49,966 nt of DNA. Origin: a virus. How positions within the stretch are numbered: the stretch's first letter is position 1; each line of letters begins with the position of its first letter. Positions 34,300 through 41,446 of this stretch are shown here, one piece after another. The stretch is from IMG/VR virus record IMGVR_UViG_3300046453_000134, positions 1-49,966 of that record; one strand, given 5' to 3'. A model generated the notes under the pieces. The model saw only the letters and a list, made by a program, of their open reading frames with translations. It had not been told where the DNA came from and searched no databases. A program made the translations under genes and the position numbers.

Positions 34300-34647
34300 T
34301 TATTCATCGGTTTTGACTTTTTCTGTAGTAGGCGTAATGACAAATGGCTGACTGAAATAAACCGGATAATCAAGATTCTTATATCTAAGGTTCAACTTTT
34401 CTTGAAATATCTTAAAATCCGCAGCTCTTATTGATTTTAAAATTTTTTCATCTTGCTCCGGATCACCACTACTCTTTGTAAGAGCTACCTCAAACGAACC
34501 ATTTTTATATAATTTTATACGTGCCTCTGCCGTTAGATCTGTTAGTCCTGGTTTAGTGGTCTGATTACTTAGAGTCTCCTCATTTGCATGGATATTCATG
34601 CTGAGACTTATAGCAAATAGCCCACTTACTAAATATTTTTTTATCAT
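34300..34647 (-). CDS. Periplasmic protein with stand-alone TonB C-terminal-like domain
   Basis: A 115-residue protein with a signal peptide (MIKKYLVSGLFAISLSMNIHA, cleavage before NEET). The mature part EARIKLYKNGSFEVALTKSSGDPEQDEKILKSIRAA then YPVYFSQPFVI follows the TonB C-terminal pattern (beta strand, helix with D-x-x-I-L-x-A/S-I, then final strands). There is no N-terminal membrane anchor to ExbB/ExbD, so it is not a full TonB. It could bind TonB-dependent outer-membrane receptors and shield them from other phages or colicins, which is an inference. Confidence 0.5.
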   Translation of the reverse strand: MIKKYLVSGLFAISLSMNIHANEETLSNQTTKPGLTDLTAEARIKLYKNGSFEVALTKSSGDPEQDEKILKSIRAADFKIFQEKLNLRYKNLDYPVYFSQPFVITPTTEKVKTDE

Positions 34648-34673
34648 TATTTATCCATAAAATTTTTAATTAT

Positions 34674-34904
34674 TTAAAGGCTAAAGGTCCCAGCTTTGTC
34701 CCCCGACAGACATTCAGCTAATTTTACTGTGCTGCTTAATCCATAATATGATTTTACTTCTGAAGGACTTATAGTCTTACCTAAAAAGGTATAGCAATTA
34801 TCAAAATTATTTTCTAATTTACTTTCTTCTAAATATTGAAAGTACTTATCTGATAAAATTTCTATTGCTTGATTTGACCAATGAAGTTTATTTGCCTTCA
34901 ACAT
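34674..34904 (-). CDS. Small hypothetical protein (76 residues)
   Basis: MLKANKLHWSNQAIEILSDKYFQYLEESKLENNF... with two cysteines and Asp-rich helices; no signal or membrane segment. It is the first leftward gene of a divergent pair with the DUF3578-HNH nuclease gene and could share its control region (34905-35058). No family recognised. Confidence 0.5.
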   Translation of the reverse strand: MLKANKLHWSNQAIEILSDKYFQYLEESKLENNFDNCYTFLGKTISPSEVKSYYGLSSTVKLAECLSGDKAGTFSL

Positions 34905-35058
34905 GGTTTCCTTTGAAAATTAAAGATATGCTAAATTTTATAGGCTAATCTATTCAATTAGAAGTAAAACACGCAAGTTTACTTATTACTTATAATGATA
35001 TTCTCTGCTCAAGACTATATAATAAGCAATAATTTTCAAATACTTGATTTTATCAAAA

Positions 35059-36147
35059 ATGAAAAAACATTTCTTAAATGTTCTTGATCATTATCTATAT
35101 GCAAAACACCAGCCATATAATACCAACAAATTACAGGGGCATTATCAAGCCCTGTCTAAGGACATCACAAGTACAGTTAAAACCTGGCTTGATAAGTATT
35201 CTGACTCTTCTATTAGCTATGAAGTAAGTTGGTCACATGGAAAAGGTAATTGGGCAGAGGTACCTTGGGTTTTGTGTACAAATACAGATATAACTAACTC
35301 GGCGCAACGTGGTTATTACCTGGGTATATTGTTTGCAGCTGATATGAGCTCATGTTTCATGGGGCTATTGCAAGGAGTGACAGATGCAAATCAAGATGAT
35401 TTAGTAGATTTCGCTTCTCTTGCATTAGAATACGTAGGCTCAAACTCTCCTTACTCAAATCTTAAATTAGGTAGCATTGACTTAAAAGCGACTAAAACTT
35501 TAGGTAAAAAATATCAAAAATACGCTATTAAAAATTTTGAATACAAAAAAGATTTATTAAAAACTATAGATGACAAAATTATCGAAGATCAATTCAAAAT
35601 TCTAATCAAAGATTATGAAACACTATATGCTAATGCAAATAAAAATCTTGCTAATTTAGTTCCAGTATCAGATCACTCATACCAGGCTTTATTACAAAGT
35701 CATGAAGAGCAAGTTGATATCACACAGCTTATTGAAGTTAAAGAGACTGTACCTGGTACTTTATCCATACAGCAGACTAAATTTAAGGTTTCAAAAGACA
35801 AAAGCAGAAAGGCCTTAAAACTTGCTAACTTTCAATGCGAAATTGATCCATCTCATATGACATTTATAACAAAAAATAAGAGGCTTTATGTTGAGGGACA
35901 TCACCTAATACCCATGAGCCAGCAACTAAATTTCAATGTCTCTCTAGATGTTACTTCAAACATCGTTTGCTTATGCCCAAACTGTCATAGAGCCCTACAT
36001 TACGGCGATAAAGGAGTTATTAAAGAAAAGCTTCAAATTTTATTTGAATTACGCAATTCCCGTCTGATCAAGCAAGGAATTCATTTAACTCTTAAAGAAT
36101 TGCAGAATATTTACCTTAAGACTGGTTTAGATCAACAATACGATTAG
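35059..36147 (+). CDS. DUF3578 (MrcB-like) HNH endonuclease
   Basis: Start at ATG 35059 (about 362 residues); the longer frame begins at TTG. Residues 1-190 match the MrcB N-terminal/DUF3578 domain (HYLYAKHQPYNTNKLQGHYQALSKDI, then ISYEVSWSHGKGNWAEVPW), used by modification-dependent restriction proteins to recognise DNA. The C-terminus is an HNH nuclease with all key residues: Cys260, GHHLIP (about 282), CPNCHRALH (about 306-314). It probably cuts modified or otherwise foreign DNA. A promoter-like TATAAT lies at 34991. The next gene begins 16 bp downstream in the same direction and appears to be its partner. Confidence 0.75.
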   Translation: MKKHFLNVLDHYLYAKHQPYNTNKLQGHYQALSKDITSTVKTWLDKYSDSSISYEVSWSHGKGNWAEVPWVLCTNTDITNSAQRGYYLGILFAADMSSCFMGLLQGVTDANQDDLVDFASLALEYVGSNSPYSNLKLGSIDLKATKTLGKKYQKYAIKNFEYKKDLLKTIDDKIIEDQFKILIKDYETLYANANKNLANLVPVSDHSYQALLQSHEEQVDITQLIEVKETVPGTLSIQQTKFKVSKDKSRKALKLANFQCEIDPSHMTFITKNKRLYVEGHHLIPMSQQLNFNVSLDVTSNIVCLCPNCHRALHYGDKGVIKEKLQILFELRNSRLIKQGIHLTLKELQNIYLKTGLDQQYD

Positions 36148-36163
36148 ATTGAGATTTTTTAAT

Positions 36164-37057
36164 ATGAACAATATAGATTTTACTTTTTTTGCAACCATTT
36201 TCCTTACAATTGTTTCTATTATTATTGCCTTTGCTGCTTTTTATTACACAAGAGGTTCCTATCTCCTTACACTTAAACAATTTGAGAAAAAGAAAAATAG
36301 ACGAGAAAAAGCATCTGAATATTTTGAAAAATATATTAATAAACCACCATCTTATAAAATAAATACATTTACAAAAAAGATTGACAGTGATGAATTAACA
36401 GAGAATATTGGGATTCCTTCTGAATTTACAGATTTCTTTATTAAAAATTTTCCTGATCAATTTTACTACTTCCTTAGTTTAATAAAAACTAATCAGGAGT
36501 ATTTCACCCTCATTAAAGAAAACAATAGAGAAGAATTAATTAGTAGAGTAAGATTTTTACGATTGAAAATGATTATATTTTTACTGTTTTACTTCATATT
36601 AGGAATGTTGAATTTTGCTTTAATTCTAATTTATGAAAAATACATATCCCCGCTTCCATTAGATCTAAGATTAATGACTATAGTATTATTACTAACACTA
36701 GCAATAACAACATCTTGCTGTGCAGTTTTCTCAATAATACATTCTCAAAAATATAACAATATAATTAAAATATTAAAAAAATTAAATAAGTTACAGGTGA
36801 AACAGTATAATTTTTCATTTAAATCATTTATTAAAAAGTATAATCCCCTTCGATCTAAAAGAAAAAATAAGAATACAAATGTATGTCAACTCTGTAAAAA
36901 ATCTGCTCCATTTAGAGATAAAAATAGTAGTCCCTATTTCGAAATTTATAGTATTAAAAAACTTTCTCCCAGTGAAACAGATACAGTAGAGAAGACTATT
37001 TCACTTTGCTCAAATTGCTATAAGAAAATGAATATAATAAATACTAAAGCAAATTGA
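36164..37057 (+). CDS. Membrane-anchored protein with degenerate (histidine-less) HNH domain
   Basis: Start at ATG 36164 (297 residues). One N-terminal membrane helix (about 8-28), a helical region, a TM pair (about 135-160 and 170-195), then a C-terminal domain that aligns to McrA-type HNH: C241-x2-C244, APF (248-250), SPYFEIYSI (256-264), and LCSNCYKKMN (281-290). The metal-binding cysteines and a Glu remain, but the catalytic pair HH is YS and later His positions are Tyr and Asn, so it should be catalytically dead. It follows the DUF3578-HNH nuclease by 16 bp and shares its terminator. It may be a membrane effector or sensor regulated by DNA. Confidence 0.6.
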   Translation: MNNIDFTFFATIFLTIVSIIIAFAAFYYTRGSYLLTLKQFEKKKNRREKASEYFEKYINKPPSYKINTFTKKIDSDELTENIGIPSEFTDFFIKNFPDQFYYFLSLIKTNQEYFTLIKENNREELISRVRFLRLKMIIFLLFYFILGMLNFALILIYEKYISPLPLDLRLMTIVLLLTLAITTSCCAVFSIIHSQKYNNIIKILKKLNKLQVKQYNFSFKSFIKKYNPLRSKRKNKNTNVCQLCKKSAPFRDKNSSPYFEIYSIKKLSPSETDTVEKTISLCSNCYKKMNIINTKAN

Positions 37058-37068
37058 TTAGTTAAAAA

Positions 37069-37099
37069 AGAGAGAAGTTTAAATTAAAAACTTCTCTCT
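37069..37099. terminator. Bidirectional terminator between convergent units
   Basis: Perfect 12-base stem AGAGAGAAGTTT/AAACTTCTCTCT with a seven-base loop, flanked by A and T runs, 12 bp past the membrane-protein gene. Confidence 0.85.
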
Positions 37100-37156
37100 A
37101 ATTCAAACAACTAATACAGTAATTTTTTACAAGCTTAAACTATAAAAGCTATATAC

Positions 37157-38056
37157 TTATAACCCATCAAATAAGGTACTGAAGATTTCTGTATTTTTCT
37201 GCATATTAAGTTCAACTGTAGAAGAGTCAATCACTCCATAGTTCCGATATAAAAATACATCTATTAATAAAGCATATGAAATATGGAATAAATAAAAAGC
37301 ATGAGCATATGTCTCTAATCCTGCAACACTACTTCTAAAAGGAGGAAATACATTTCCATGAAACCTTTCATTTCTTGAATTAGCTAGAACTACTTTGAGG
37401 AGAAAGACTGCCAGCTTTTTCTCATCGATTAAAAATTTCACTCCTTTAATTTCAATTTCATTCCCAGCAAAAATCAACTTTAACAGTCTTCCAGCCTTTC
37501 TCAGGTCAGCTGATGATGGTTTGTTGGTATCTTCAGCAGGATATTTTTCAATAAACTTTAAGATAAAATCCTCTCCTAAAGCTTTTTTTGCTCTATTAAA
37601 TAAATTTTTCGCATTTTCATCTGCATCTGCTTTAGCAGAGGCCTCAATAATTCTTTTAGCAGCGTACTTACACGTTTGATAAGGAATTAGTCTCAAATAT
37701 ATCAATATACTTTTTGCTGTATTTGGATTACTCAGAATTTTATCTACAAATGCGTCAAATCTTGAAACATTACATGAAACCAACTCATCTCTTACTCTAA
37801 AAAACTCAGAATCTAATGCTTTCCAAATATGATCAAATGCTAAATCAGGTCTATTTGGTAACATATCCAATGCATCTAATAAATACCCTAAATAATATTG
37901 AAACTCCCATACCTCAGAATATGAAAGTGGTACAGGAAAAAATATTTGATCAAGTTTTTTTTCTTTAACTCTTTGTAAGAAAGTCTCCTCTACAGGAAAG
38001 TTAAATTTTTTTGGCCATTCATTATTATAATTGACACGTAATTCTTTAGTGTTCAC
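37157..38056 (-). CDS. HEPN-motif protein, candidate RNase defence effector
   Basis: A 299-residue, largely helical protein. SRNERFHGNVF at about 227-237 gives the R-N-x3-H (Rx4-6H) signature of HEPN ribonucleases, with Arg228 and His233, followed by TYAHAFYLFHISYALLIDVFLY, a helix typical of HEPN dimer cores. The N-terminal 150 residues have no recognised fold. It is convergent to the nuclease pair, with a shared bidirectional terminator, in an AT-rich block. HEPN proteins commonly act as abortive-infection toxins or nuclease effectors. Only the motif supports the call. Confidence 0.5.
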   Translation of the reverse strand: MNTKELRVNYNNEWPKKFNFPVEETFLQRVKEKKLDQIFFPVPLSYSEVWEFQYYLGYLLDALDMLPNRPDLAFDHIWKALDSEFFRVRDELVSCNVSRFDAFVDKILSNPNTAKSILIYLRLIPYQTCKYAAKRIIEASAKADADENAKNLFNRAKKALGEDFILKFIEKYPAEDTNKPSSADLRKAGRLLKLIFAGNEIEIKGVKFLIDEKKLAVFLLKVVLANSRNERFHGNVFPPFRSSVAGLETYAHAFYLFHISYALLIDVFLYRNYGVIDSSTVELNMQKNTEIFSTLFDGL

Positions 38057-38124
38057 TTACTACCCCTAACAAATAAAATAAATAAAGTGCTTTATATCCT
38101 ATTTTCCCCATTAAAAGGGACTAA

Positions 38125-38149
38125 TAATTAGTCTTAAGAAGACTAATTA
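38125..38149. terminator. AT-rich hairpin downstream of the Q-like gene
   Basis: Eleven-base inverted repeat TAATTAGTCTT/AAGACTAATTA with an AAG loop. It lies where a Q-dependent late-transcription terminator is expected in lambda-like phages; it may be a simple terminator. Confidence 0.5.
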
Positions 38150-38185
38150 TTTTATCTATTTAAATTAAGAAATATCAAATTCCAG

Positions 38186-38683
38186 CTAATACCCAATAAA
38201 CCCATATCGACAATGCAACACTGCTAACCCACACTTAACATCGCTACGTGCATCTGACTGTGAACGATCTTCTCGTACCATCTCAGGCCATGACTGCCCA
38301 CGGAAGTAACGATCAATTATCGCGTCCATCCATCCGTCCATGATTTCGCTCTGCCCCATTAAGTCCAATATTAGACGTTGTACTGCACGTGCTTCATTGT
38401 CATCAATCTGGCACTGGGTTTTAGATTTAGTTTTACGGAATGGATCTGCTTCGCTCATAAAATAATTGGCAATGATTTCCCGTTGTTTCTTCTTACCCAA
38501 CCGTTTTAAACGGCGTTGCTTTTCAACCTGAACCATCGCTGAGGCAATCGGATTACTGTAAGCGCCTGAAGGAATACCGGTAAAACTCTTTTGATCTAAC
38601 CATGCACCGAACTGATATAACCAGCCTTCCAAATCGAACCGAGACCAGTCCACTGAGTGCATAACATGCTTTTTATCGATCAT
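38186..38683 (-). CDS. Late-gene antiterminator (Q-like)
   Basis: Start taken at ATG 38683 (165 residues); the longer frame starts at TTG. The sequence resembles Acinetobacter phage Q-type antiterminators: a basic helical centre (QVEKQRRLKRLGKKKQREI), DDNEARAVQRLILDLMGQ, and a C-terminal DRSQSDARSDVKCGLAVLHCRYGFI. It is the last gene of the leftward early operon and lies upstream of the long late operon that contains many terminator-like hairpins. It should modify RNA polymerase at a late promoter in the 30-38 kb interval. The start overlaps the nuclease gene stop by 11 bases. Confidence 0.55.
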   Translation of the reverse strand: MIDKKHVMHSVDWSRFDLEGWLYQFGAWLDQKSFTGIPSGAYSNPIASAMVQVEKQRRLKRLGKKKQREIIANYFMSEADPFRKTKSKTQCQIDDNEARAVQRLILDLMGQSEIMDGWMDAIIDRYFRGQSWPEMVREDRSQSDARSDVKCGLAVLHCRYGFIGY

Positions 38684-39092
38684 TAGTACGATATCCCCCA
38701 ATCATTTTCTCTATCTGCTGAACCGCTAAACCTGACTTCACTTGCTCTGTACTGAACCGTAAAACTGTAAAACCCATCATTGCCGCGAAGTTATATTTCT
38801 CCATATCCCCGATGTAACCTTTGCCTCTTGTGTGGCGTCCACCGCCTGCCATCCAGATACCGCCTTCTACCTCAACCAGAATCTTTGTACCCGTAATCAG
38901 AAAATCAGCTCTCCATTTGCGTTTTGGATGGAATTTATATTCCTGCTCAAAACTGATCTTGCATGATCTTAAGTGGGTTGCCAGTACCGTCTCACCCTCA
39001 CTTGGCTGTCTGGTACCTTGCTTTGCTGAACGGCGTTTCTTTGTCTTCACTGGAAATAATTCACGGTATTCGGCTAAACTCATGCTAGACAT
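38673..39092 (-). CDS. PD-(D/E)XK-like phage nuclease (DUF559/Vsr-like)
   Basis: Start at ATG 39092 with AAAGGG six bases upstream (139 residues). RKWRADFLITGTKILVEVEGG gives the D-x(n)-E-x-E/K nuclease core, and GIWMAGGGRHTRGKGYIGDMEKYN matches a family of phage-encoded endonucleases related to very-short-patch-repair and DUF559 proteins. It sits between the O-like and Q-like genes, where phages often carry a Holliday-junction resolvase, so a recombination or resolution role is plausible. Confidence 0.6.
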   Translation of the reverse strand: MSSMSLAEYRELFPVKTKKRRSAKQGTRQPSEGETVLATHLRSCKISFEQEYKFHPKRKWRADFLITGTKILVEVEGGIWMAGGGRHTRGKGYIGDMEKYNFAAMMGFTVLRFSTEQVKSGLAVQQIEKMIGGYRTNDR

Positions 39093-39158
39093 ACATAGCC
39101 CTTTCAAAAGCGTAGAACTCACTATGTAAGAGCGCTACGTTGACATCGTAGAGGTCTA

Positions 39159-40100
39159 TCATGCTGCCCCCTGCAATGTGCCTTTGAACCCAACTTGCTT
39201 GAGATACGGCTCCCATTGTTTGGCCTGAACTGGATCTGCAAGTTTTACTGCGATACGTGCAGCAAGTTGTTCATAGCTCTCGTTACCTTCAGCATATTTG
39301 CTTGCAAACTCTGGATGAATAGAAAGTTTTTGTGCAAATGAGTAAATCTGTTTTGAACTAAGAGTGCGTGATTCTCCCTGCGGGACTCGAACCTGTGTTC
39401 CAGTATTTGAAGTTTTAACTTGTCCCCGTGCTTGGTATTTGCCACATGCGTTGATTAACCAATCCGCAAAGTGGTAATTCAAAAGTTCATCACAAAGATT
39501 CTTCTCGGCGTTGTAGAGTTCAAATGCACGTAATTCTCGATCGAACCAAGTCGCGTTTTTAATCTGCTCGTAAGTTTCCTGATCAGTTGCCAAACGAATT
39601 TCTTCACCAAGTTTTTTCAAACTCAACCATGTTTTTTTATTTTTAGATTCATCTAATAGATTCCCTGATAGGTTCTGTGTCCCAATATTGGGACTGGTCT
39701 CGGTACCGTTTTTGGGACTAGTTGCGGTCCCACTATTGGTACTAGTACCGTTTTTGGAACCAGTACCGAAATTGGAACTAGTTCCGTTATTGGTACTAGT
39801 CCCATTTTTGGGACTGGTTAAATCATTTTCTTCACGCCCCATCACACCAATTAACTGGTAAACCTTCACACCATTTCCTGTGATTTCACCAGTGAATCTA
39901 ATTAATGAAATTGCCTCAAGCTCATCTAATACTTTGATCACTGTTTTACGGTTAAGTACAGTGTCTTTAACCATACGTTTAATGCTTGGGTAGCACTTAT
40001 GAGATTCACCCGCTCTATCAGCCAAAGCCAATAAAACGAGTCTCTGACTTGAGGTTTTCACCTCTGCTTTGAAAGCCCAAATGGTTGCGTCCAGACTCAT
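39159..40100 (-). CDS. Replication initiator, O-like, with iterons inside its gene
   Basis: A 313-residue protein. The N-terminal 85 residues form a winged-helix domain (SSQRLVLLALADRAG, then CYPSIKRMVKDTVLNRKTVIKVLDELEAISLI), as in lambda-O-like initiators and phage helix-turn-helix replication proteins. Residues about 93-137 are a six-residue repeat (T-S-x-x-N-G) encoded by 18-bp palindromic repeats, and the C-terminus is helical. It should bind those repeats and recruit the host helicase, with no helicase loader gene evident. It overlaps the upstream gene in a TAATG. Confidence 0.7.
   Translation of the reverse strand: MSLDATIWAFKAEVKTSSQRLVLLALADRAGESHKCYPSIKRMVKDTVLNRKTVIKVLDELEAISLIRFTGEITGNGVKVYQLIGVMGREENDLTSPKNGTSTNNGTSSNFGTGSKNGTSTNSGTATSPKNGTETSPNIGTQNLSGNLLDESKNKKTWLSLKKLGEEIRLATDQETYEQIKNATWFDRELRAFELYNAEKNLCDELLNYHFADWLINACGKYQARGQVKTSNTGTQVRVPQGESRTLSSKQIYSFAQKLSIHPEFASKYAEGNESYEQLAARIAVKLADPVQAKQWEPYLKQVGFKGTLQGAA
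39690..39819. repeat. Iteron array, putative replication origin inside the O-like gene
   Basis: Seven copies of a near-palindrome GGNACTAGTNCC begin at 39690, 39714, 39738, 39756, 39774, 39792 and 39810, spaced 24, 24, 18, 18, 18 and 18 bp. Each is separated by a six-base AT-rich spacer such as GTTTTT. An AT-rich tract (about 39605-39672) borders the array. Iterons in the initiator gene next to an AT-rich stretch is the lambda ori design. The last copy is incomplete (GGGACTGGTT). The origin role is inferred. Confidence 0.65.
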
Positions 40101-40393
40101 TACTCACCAGCCTTAGGCTTTACATATCCGCCCATGTATTCAATCTTTTGAGCCTTATACAAACTCATTTCAATTTCCCCAGCCAAATACAAATTAATGC
40201 GGCCACGGCGAGCAAGTTCTTGTCTAAACTCTTCACGTGTTATGGCTGCATTGTTTTCGTTGTATCCACGTTTACGGAGATTCGCCCTATTACGTTCAAG
40301 CATTTTGTTTAGAAGATTAAGTGCGGGCTCATACCATGACTGGATGCCTGCACACTGTTTATGTTCAGGAAGGTGTTTAAATTGTTGGTTCAT
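40100..40393 (-). CDS. Hypothetical early protein (97 residues)
   Basis: A basic protein (MNQQFKHLPEHKQCAGIQSWYEPALNLLNKMLERNRANLRKRGYN...) with helical, Arg-rich centre. It is coupled at both ends: TAATG with the O-like gene and ATGA with the 91-residue gene upstream. In Acinetobacter phages such small genes precede the replication protein. It may bind nucleic acid; not recognised. Confidence 0.55.
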   Translation of the reverse strand: MNQQFKHLPEHKQCAGIQSWYEPALNLLNKMLERNRANLRKRGYNENNAAITREEFRQELARRGRINLYLAGEIEMSLYKAQKIEYMGGYVKPKAGE

Positions 40394-40665
40394 GACACCT
40401 CCGCCCGTGCTAATTCTTCCGTAGTTAAACGACGCTTTGCTTCTAACTCAGCAATTGATGCTGATCTGAAGAATTGAACTGGTAGAGCTAACTGCTTCCC
40501 GCATGCTGACTTAACAAAAAGTCGTTTAGGTGTGCTGTAGTAGAAACCAAACACTTCAAAAATTTCTTGATGGTCCAATTCATTAACAACAACCATGTCA
40601 CCTACTACAAATTCTTCTGAGTTGAGTTCGGTTGGTTGTTCTGATAAATTGTTTTGCATATTCAT
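40390..40665 (-). CDS. Hypothetical early protein (91 residues)
   Basis: An acidic N-terminus (SEEFVVGDMVVVNELDHQEIFEVFGFYYSTPKRLFVKSACGKQLALPVQFF) with a beta-rich pattern resembling a small SH3-like fold, then a charged helix (AELEAKRRLTTEELARAEVS). It lies between cII and the replication genes and overlaps the next gene by four bases. Role unknown. Confidence 0.55.
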   Translation of the reverse strand: MNMQNNLSEQPTELNSEEFVVGDMVVVNELDHQEIFEVFGFYYSTPKRLFVKSACGKQLALPVQFFRSASIAELEAKRRLTTEELARAEVS

Positions 40666-40687
40666 GGGTTCCTAAATTTGTGAATAC

Positions 40688-40722
40688 GAAACCACTCCTG
40701 TTCGCGCAGGTAGTGGTTTTTT
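40688..40722 (+). terminator. Hairpin with plus-strand T run downstream of cII
   Basis: AACCACT-CCTG/CAGG-AGTGGTT stem with one bulge each side and a TTTTTT run on the plus strand only. It faces against the cro-cII operon, so it would stop rightward or antisense transcription entering cII rather than the operon itself. Confidence 0.55.
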
Positions 40723-41077
40723 AATATCCAAGTTTTTCCTTTTGACCGCTGATTTCGTCATGGAAAAGGTCATCCACAGTTTCAATACGATTCATCCAGC
40801 TTTTAGACATGACTAAAAGAGCGGCCACTCTTTCTTTATCAATACTTTGATAATCTTTAGGTACAACCTTTAATCCAAGTAAACTCAATAGCTCGCAAAA
40901 CATTTCAATTTCATTCAAACCATTGTTTTTCTTGTCTGTTTTTAGTCTGGTAATAGTGCTTGGATCAACCTTTAGTTGTTCAGCAATCTCTTTCTGATTG
41001 CCTAAATCAAGTCCATGCAATATGCGAGATACATCATTTCTGGCGCTTGCAGAAAGATCAATTGATAATTTGGTCAT
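40721..41077 (-). CDS. CII-family transcriptional activator
   Basis: A 118-residue protein resembling phage CII: an N-terminal helix-turn-helix in LDLGNQKEIAEQLKVDPSTITRLK (about 25-48), then FCELLSLLGLKVVP, which is characteristic of the family, and a charged C-terminus. In lambda, CII activates repressor and integrase promoters and favours lysogeny. It is second in the leftward operon after Cro, eight bases downstream. Confidence 0.75.
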   Translation of the reverse strand: MTKLSIDLSASARNDVSRILHGLDLGNQKEIAEQLKVDPSTITRLKTDKKNNGLNEIEMFCELLSLLGLKVVPKDYQSIDKERVAALLVMSKSWMNRIETVDDLFHDEISGQKEKLGY

Positions 41078-41085
41078 GGTGATTC

Positions 41086-41337
41086 CTAAGCGGTTAATAT
41101 TCCGAATTGTGTATTTATTCCCTTTTTAGGGCGTAGCTCTATCCAGATATCTTGATAATTATCAGGGAAAAGTTCTTTTCGAGTGGTTAAGCCAAGATCT
41201 TCTGCAATTACTGCAAGTCTGATTTTTCTATCTACTGGTATCGTCTTCCATCCACTTACAGATGACGGAGCAATACCTAGAAGTCTTGCTACCGCTGTGA
41301 CACCACCTAAAAGATCAATAAGTTGTGCGTCATTCAT
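41086..41337 (-). CDS. Cro-like repressor
   Basis: An 83-residue protein with a short helix-turn-helix: LIDLLGGVTAVARLLGIAPSSVSGWKTIPVDRKIRLAVIAEDLGL. The pattern is that of Cro/YdaS-type regulators. It is divergent from the CI-like gene and faces the three-operator region. It should bind the same operators and favour lytic growth. AGGAG precedes its ATG. Confidence 0.8.
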   Translation of the reverse strand: MNDAQLIDLLGGVTAVARLLGIAPSSVSGWKTIPVDRKIRLAVIAEDLGLTTRKELFPDNYQDIWIELRPKKGINTQFGILTA

Positions 41338-41362
41338 AACGTGCTCCTAATTTTCATAACAA

Positions 41363-41390
41363 TTATTAGGTATTCCTTATATAAAATCAA
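41363..41390 (-). promoter_or_regulatory. Leftward early promoter (PR-like) for cro
   Basis: On the minus strand TTGATT (41390-41385) and TAATAA (41368-41363) are separated by 16 bp. Operator 1 lies in the spacer and shares the TAA with the -10 box, so repressor binding should block RNA polymerase. The same layout is seen at 44266-44294. Confidence 0.65.
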
Positions 41391-41429
41391 TAGGAATACC
41401 TAATTTTACTTATGTTAGGATTTCCTAAC
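41365..41429. promoter_or_regulatory. Three CI/Cro operators (OR-like)
   Basis: Three near-palindromes of the form WTAGG-N4-CCTWA: 41366-41379 (TTAGG-TATT-CCTTA), 41390-41403 (ATAGG-AATA-CCTAA) and 41415-41428 (TTAGG-ATTT-CCTAA), with start-to-start spacing of 24-25 bp. They lie between cro and the repressor gene. The third sits close to a weak rightward promoter (TTTACT at 41405, TAACAT at 41426), consistent with repressor autoregulation. Two further copies are at 44.2 kb. Confidence 0.75.
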
Positions 41430-41446
41430 ATTGTAAGGATAGATGT

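Noticed and set aside
36164-37057. Calling the membrane protein an active HNH nuclease
   Set aside because: The expected catalytic histidines are Tyr, Ser and Asn; only the metal-binding cysteines and a Glu remain.
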